In this document: in pieces, positions 5,807-8,577 of the stretch
Layout: every line of letters starts with the position of its first letter
Position numbering within the stretch: position 1 is the first letter of the stretch
Assembly: GCA_036676195.1 (NCBI GenBank)
Contig: JAKFDK010000068.1
Coordinates: 1 to 8,577, forward strand
Direction: 5' to 3'
Source of the DNA: JAKFDK01 sp036676195
GTDB taxonomy: Bacteria > Bacillota > Sulfobacillia > Symbiobacteriales > ZC4RG38
Length of the DNA: 8,577 bases
Made by a program: the position numbers and the translations under genes
The notes under the pieces: model-generated
Databases searched by the model: none
What the model saw: only the letters and a program-made list of their open reading frames with translations
What the model was told of the DNA's origin: nothing

Positions 5807-6421
5807 CTATGCGTCAAACTCGGCCGGGAGCCCATGGATTAGTTCTGCGGTGGTGCTACGCACCAAAAAGGGGACTTCGTTGTCCCAGCGGGGTGAGAGG
5901 GCCATGCCACGGTCTGGTATCTCCGCGACGACACCGCCCGCGGCATACAGAGCGCTCATGATCGCAGCTTCTATGCGCTCAAGCACTCGTGGAGTAGGTT
6001 CCACGGGTGCAAGGAAAACACGGTAGGAAGAGAGCAGCCGCATCGCCGCGCTGGTAATCTCCGGCTCACGCGCCTGGTACTGTTGTTCCAACTCCACGGC
6101 CCGGCTGCGGAACCAAAAGCCCGGCCACACTTTCTTCCGCTCGCCTCGCATGAGGGACGCGGCGTCATAGACCGTGTAGACCCCGGTGCGATATGCGCGA
6201 CTGTGCTCACGAAACCTCTCTCGAAAAGGCCGGCGTGTGATGCCGGCCGCATAGATCAAGAAGCCAGTGCCGTGCTCCACGGTCCAGAGGTATACACCAC
6301 ACCGTTTAGCGACCGCAGAAGTTGCAAAGTTTTGAAGATGACTGTACTGAGGAACACCCGGCCAGGCGAACGGTCCGTACCACACAAGCTCGACGGTCTG
6401 CATCAATGCGGGCTTTTCCAT
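5807..6421 (-). CDS. GIY-YIG-like nuclease family protein (possible gene-cassette gene)
   Basis: A 204-residue soluble protein. Residues 41-75 carry a GIY-YIG-type core: CGVYLW (42-46, the GIY strand as GVY), LIYAAGITRRPFRERFREH (the YIG strand as YAAG, with following Arg residues and His73). A later helix, RVLERIEAAIMSALY, contains Glu151, a candidate for the family's metal-binding Glu. KKVWPGFW at about 96-103 resembles an insertion I recall from a subgroup of bacterial GIY-YIG proteins. Known relatives cut DNA in repair, restriction or mobile elements; the substrate here is unknown. The frame is open upstream to 6607, but that would run through attC-like element B. ATG 6421 is preferred, with GGGGTGG 4 nt upstream. 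The stop lies 10 nt before element A, the usual gene-to-attC arrangement. Confidence 0.72.
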   Translation of the reverse strand: MEKPALMQTVELVWYGPFAWPGVPQYSHLQNFATSAVAKRCGVYLWTVEHGTGFLIYAAGITRRPFRERFREHSRAYRTGVYTVYDAASLMRGERKKVWPGFWFRSRAVELEQQYQAREPEITSAAMRLLSSYRVFLAPVEPTPRVLERIEAAIMSALYAAGGVVAEIPDRGMALSPRWDNEVPFLVRSTTAELIHGLPAEFDA

Positions 6422-6490
6422 CGCGCCACCCCGATTTCCGACTGCATGGCTCTGCCTGACGTAGACCGGCTCAATGAGCGGCCGTTGGGC

Positions 6491-6552
6491 AAACCCTGTT
6501 GATATGTAGAACCCGGCGGTAGGCCGCCGCCGGGTGCAGCCGCTTGTTAGGC
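6491..6552 (-). repeat. attC-like element B, after the PD-(D/E)XK-like gene
   Basis: On the minus strand it begins GCCTAACAAGCGGCTGCACC, starting 72 nt after the stop of the PD-(D/E)XK-like gene. It contains a perfect 8-bp stem, CCCGGCGG and CCGCCGGG, with a 7-nt loop. It aligns with element C without gaps over 62 bp (40 identities), both ending AGGGTTY. The left core fits RYYYAAC exactly. The right core (GTTTGCC) fits GTTRRRY poorly, and the L' arm expected opposite GCTGCAC is missing, so it is either divergent or decayed. Confidence 0.55.
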
Positions 6553-6624
6553 GGACTGCTCCAGGTAGTGCACAGTAAGTCATGAGGACGAGATACCCGC
6601 ATACCAAAGTGAACTCGCCGAGGT

Positions 6625-7395
6625 TCAGGACCGGCTGGCCTTGAGCTTGCCCATTAATTGGATAAGCTTACGAGCGCAGACCGCCGCACCTTCGGGAGAA
6701 GCGCATTCTGAGGCCGAGATCCTCTCCACATGGGCTCCTTCGTACTCAAGCATCGTAGTTCGAGTATGGGCTTCTGCTGGAGTCTCCTGGTGGACTGTAT
6801 CGCCGTCAACCTCAACAACCATCAGCAAGCCATCCTTCAGAATGACGAAGTCCGGTTCGATCCTCCGGTAGCTCTGGCCACCCCGGACAAATACTGGAAG
6901 AGGGGCAAACGAAACGCCGGCATCTTTCAGGGCACTGTATAGATTGATCTCTGCCTGGGACCTAAACAGCAGACCGTCCTTTTCTCGGGATGCGATATTG
7001 CTGGAGCGTACCCTTCCTTGATTGTTAATATTTTCACCGGCTAGCCACGCCCGAGCTTTCTCTTGCCAGTTCTCGTCCGAGCTTAGTTCCGGCAATATCA
7101 GGACCTTGCCCAGCCAATCACTCGTATGGGCGGACCAAAGGGGGCCTATTCGGTTATCCAGTTCCTCCCGGACAGCCTCCAACTCCGACTGCACCTGGGC
7201 GTACAGTTTTACGGGTATTCGGAGGTAAAGAGTGTGGACAGCTGTACCTCCGTTCCAATTGTCCCAGTCCGTTTGGTCAATAGTGATATGGGCAAAGGCC
7301 AAGATGGCTACCAACCGAGCATTGCCCTCCATGGCAAATATGCGTGCGAGTGTTGCGAGCAGAGGTTTCGGATCACGAGTGACGTCGGCGTCCAT
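6625..7395 (-). CDS. Two-domain protein with C-terminal PD-(D/E)XK-like nuclease domain
   Basis: A 256-residue soluble protein. The N-terminal domain (about 8-125) is unassigned. It has a helix (LLATLARIFAMEGNARLVAI), the motif TDWDNWNGGT at 43-51, then TLYLRIPVKLYAQV and a charged helix. The C-terminal domain (about 143-250) fits the PD-(D/E)XK fold: RSQAEINLYSAL with Glu149, EPDFVILKDG with Asp182, and LLMVVEVDGDTVH with Glu195 and Asp197 in the ExK position. EVDG followed by His resembles DUF559/Vsr-type nucleases. Such domains cut DNA in restriction, repair and anti-phage systems; the WNGG-containing domain could be a sensor, but that is inference. ATG 7395 is chosen over an upstream GTG (7419) because AGGGGG lies 7 nt before it. 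The gene lies between attC-like elements C (upstream) and B (downstream), co-oriented with the GIY-YIG-like gene. Confidence 0.75.
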   Translation of the reverse strand: MDADVTRDPKPLLATLARIFAMEGNARLVAILAFAHITIDQTDWDNWNGGTAVHTLYLRIPVKLYAQVQSELEAVREELDNRIGPLWSAHTSDWLGKVLILPELSSDENWQEKARAWLAGENINNQGRVRSSNIASREKDGLLFRSQAEINLYSALKDAGVSFAPLPVFVRGGQSYRRIEPDFVILKDGLLMVVEVDGDTVHQETPAEAHTRTTMLEYEGAHVERISASECASPEGAAVCARKLIQLMGKLKASRS

Positions 7396-7402
7396 GCTTG
7401 TA

Positions 7403-7408
7403 CCCCCT
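7403..7408 (-). promoter_or_regulatory. Ribosome binding site deciding the nuclease start
   Basis: AGGGGG on the minus strand, 7 nt upstream of the ATG at 7395. It lies inside the longer frame that would begin at GTG 7419, so it supports the shorter protein. Confidence 0.6.
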
Positions 7409-7451
7409 GTGTCCCCCAACGGTCAGCGGATCACCTGTGGGGTCGTGTGAA

Positions 7452-7513
7452 GAACCCTTCGCACATGTGGAACCTATCGGCGGGCCGCCATTGGGTGCGG
7501 TTGTGTGTCAGGT
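7452..7513 (-). repeat. attC-like element C, upstream of the PD-(D/E)XK-like gene
   Basis: On the minus strand it begins ACCTGAC (one change from RYYYAAC) and matches element B at 40 of 62 ungapped positions, including CGCACCC, GGCGGCC, GGTTCYACAT and AGGGTTY. Of 22 differences, 17 are transitions. The centre again forms a GGCGG/CCGCC dyad. It ends 56 nt before the nuclease ATG and would be the attC of a preceding cassette whose gene is no longer intact. Confidence 0.5.
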
Positions 7514-7711
7514 ATGTATGAAGTATCCGAACGACCCTCCGGAGTGAGACACCGGTCGCCGGTAAGGTGCTTGAGGACAGCCTTGACCTCATCTGCAACT
7601 CCACCGGTAGGCGCTTTGGCTTGCGTGAACGGATCACCTCCAGATTGCCGATAACGCGTCGGTAGAAAAAGAGCAGTCCACCTTCCTTGGAGGGGCCTTC
7701 TTACTTCACGG
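7514..7711. other. Gene-free junction, possibly the tail of a lost minus-strand cassette gene
   Basis: No complete gene is present. On the minus strand one frame reads TRYRQSGGDPFTQAKAPTGG followed by VADEVKAVLKHLTGDR, which looks protein-like, but it has no start and upstream only reads antisense through the DUF192 gene. The plus-strand side must hold the DUF192 promoter. TTGACC at about 7582 is a possible -35 box, but I see no good -10. Confidence 0.35.
7689..7695 (+). promoter_or_regulatory. Purine-rich stretch upstream of the DUF192 gene, unusually far from the start
   Basis: GGAGGGG ends 16 nt before GTG 7712. No in-frame ATG, GTG or TTG lies at normal spacing (5-10 nt) from it. Either initiation uses one of the two adjacent GTG codons (7712 or 7715) with long spacing, or this is not the functional site. 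Confidence 0.35.
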
Positions 7712-8071
7712 GTGGTGACTATTTTGACAGTGGAGCGCCAGATCCTGCCGAGCGTGCACAGCCTCCCGGATGGAACGCGTGTGGCGGTGGCGTCATCCTT
7801 CTGGAGGCGGTTCCTCGGATGGATGTTTCGGAAGCACCCGCCGTCGGCAGCGGTCCTGTTCCCCAACTGCCGGGCCGTCCATACCTGCTTCATGCGGTTC
7901 CGGCTTGATCTGGTGGCTCTGGACCGCTCGGGACAGGTCGTGGCAGTAAAGGACAACGTCCCCCCCTGGCGGATGGTGGTCTTCCCAAAGAACACCTGGG
8001 CCGTGTTAGAGCTACCCGCCGGTCTGTGGGCAACCGCCCCGGCCTGGCGGGTACAAGCGTCAAAATCCTGA
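7712..8071 (+). CDS. DUF192 family protein
   Basis: A 119-residue protein filling nearly the whole length of the DUF192 domain. Visible hallmarks are SFWRRFLGWMFRK at 29-41 (the 'R..GLM.R' region), VLFPNCRAVHTCFMRFRLDLVALD at 48-71 (the 'HtffMrf.iDvvflD' core), GQVVAVKDNVPPWR at 74-87, and TWAVLELPAG at 95-104. No signal peptide is evident; the N-terminus is short, with GTG codons at residues 1 and 2 as alternative starts. The family has no well-established biochemical function. It is often encoded near secretion or cell-surface genes in Bacillota, consistent with the SLH-protein gene starting 15 nt downstream, so the two probably form an operon. The purine-rich site upstream is poorly spaced, leaving the precise start open. 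Confidence 0.85.
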   Translation: MVTILTVERQILPSVHSLPDGTRVAVASSFWRRFLGWMFRKHPPSAAVLFPNCRAVHTCFMRFRLDLVALDRSGQVVAVKDNVPPWRMVVFPKNTWAVLELPAGLWATAPAWRVQASKS

Positions 8072-8073
8072 AC

Positions 8074-8078
8074 GGAGG
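8074..8078 (+). promoter_or_regulatory. Ribosome binding site of the SLH-domain protein gene
   Basis: GGAGG 8 nt upstream of ATG 8087, directly after the DUF192 stop codon. The position supports translation from a shared transcript. Confidence 0.75.
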
Positions 8079-8086
8079 CAAGGCTC

Positions 8087-8577
8087 ATGCGAAAGTGGTG
8101 TGCGACCGCTCTGTTGTTGGCAACGACGCAGCTTTGGGCTCCATCTCCTGCTGCGGCTTTCCCGCATGCTGCCTTCCAGGATGCGGGGCTATGGCTGGAG
8201 AGCGCGAAAAACCCCGTGCCGGCCGGTCCCTTTGCCTGGGCACATGCATACCTGGCCGATGCTGCCGCATGGGAGATCGTAGCCGGCTACCCGGAGGGGG
8301 ACATCAGCTTCTGCAATCAGGGGAGGCCTACCGAATGCACGAACTACGTGACCTGGGCCAACGTCCCGTCCTTCCGGCCCGGCAACACCATCACCCGGGC
8401 GGAGTTCGGCACCATCCTCGCACGGATTTCGGGGGCCGAGCAGGAATACCAGCCCGGGGATACCCTGCCCTTCCGTGACACGACGGATCGAGCCGCCTGG
8501 TACCAACCGTTCCTGACCCCGCTGTTCCGGCAGGACGTGATTCGCCTTTCGGACTACTTCCTTGACACCCTGAAACC
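8087..8577 (+). CDS. Exported SLH-domain protein, 3'-truncated by window edge
   Basis: The frame starts at ATG 8087 and is still open at the last base (163 full codons visible). Residues 1-24 form a signal peptide: basic MRK, a hydrophobic stretch, and a likely cleavage site at PAAA|F. A first S-layer homology domain covers about 50-116: WAHAYLADAAAWEIVAGYPEG, then an insertion with two Cys (76 and 84), then SFRPGNTITRAEFGTILARI, which fits the SLH pattern of 'G.PdG.F.P...iTRAEfa.ll'. A second SLH-like unit begins at about 128 (FRDTTDRAAWYQPFLTPLF). SLH domains anchor exported proteins to pyruvylated secondary cell-wall polymers in Gram-positive bacteria and related groups. Whether this is an S-layer protein, or an enzyme or scaffold with an anchor, depends on the missing part. 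The cysteine-bearing loop inside the first repeat is unusual. Confidence 0.88.
   Translation, partial: MRKWCATALLLATTQLWAPSPAAAFPHAAFQDAGLWLESAKNPVPAGPFAWAHAYLADAAAWEIVAGYPEGDISFCNQGRPTECTNYVTWANVPSFRPGNTITRAEFGTILARISGAEQEYQPGDTLPFRDTTDRAAWYQPFLTPLFRQDVIRLSDYFLDTLK

Noticed and set aside
6422..6607. N-terminal extension of the GIY-YIG-like gene to 6607 (266 residues)
   Set aside because: It would translate through the attC-like element B. The ATG at 6421 has a plausible ribosome binding site, and the extension shows no domain-like sequence.
7474..8088. 204-residue minus-strand frame opposite the DUF192 gene
   Set aside because: The plus strand carries clear DUF192 motifs over the same bases. 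The minus frame is Arg/Thr-rich, without motifs or a ribosome binding site; only its last part (7514-7660) looked protein-like and is reported separately.

Overview
The window looks like a piece of a GC-rich bacterial chromosome. The edge genes suggest a Gram-positive-type Bacillota, perhaps one of the thermophilic Clostridia-like lineages, but that is inference from gene content: an exported SLH-domain protein (S-layer or wall anchoring), a membrane-tethered CAP/YkwD-type protein, a DUF192 protein, GTG starts and strong purine-rich ribosome binding sites. No rRNA, tRNA, CRISPR array or integrase gene was found.

Layout. (1) 1-1852, plus strand: the 3' part of an unrecognised protein with several hydrophobic segments, then a CAP-domain protein 33 nt downstream, probably one operon. 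(2) 1853-7700: an accessory block. It holds a frameshifted IS701-family insertion sequence (about 1878-3258, transposase on the minus strand); a minus-strand gene for a membrane protein with a long Lys/Ala/Glu helix and a C-terminal Ig-like domain; a decayed IS4-like transposase (4379-5032) preceded by a long hairpin; about 700 bp of apparently non-coding DNA with a striking 50-bp interrupted palindrome and degenerate direct repeats; then two minus-strand genes for predicted nucleases, one GIY-YIG-like (5807-6421) and one PD-(D/E)XK-like (6625-7395). (3) 7712-8577, plus strand: a DUF192 gene and the 5' end of an SLH-domain protein gene, which look like resident chromosome again and are probably co-transcribed.

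The most notable pattern is in the nuclease region. Each nuclease gene is followed on its own strand by a short element opening with an integron attC R''-type core (GCCTAAC). A related element lies upstream of the second gene. Two of the three elements (6491-6552 and 7452-7513) align without gaps over 62 bp at 40/62 identical positions, with most differences being transitions. The third (5742-5796) folds with CCTAA/TTAGG ends. The arrangement gene - repeat - gene - repeat, all in one direction, resembles a small, sedentary and partly decayed integron gene-cassette array carrying two candidate defence-type nucleases. No integrase is visible and the right-hand core sites are imperfect, so this is a hypothesis, not a demonstrated integron.
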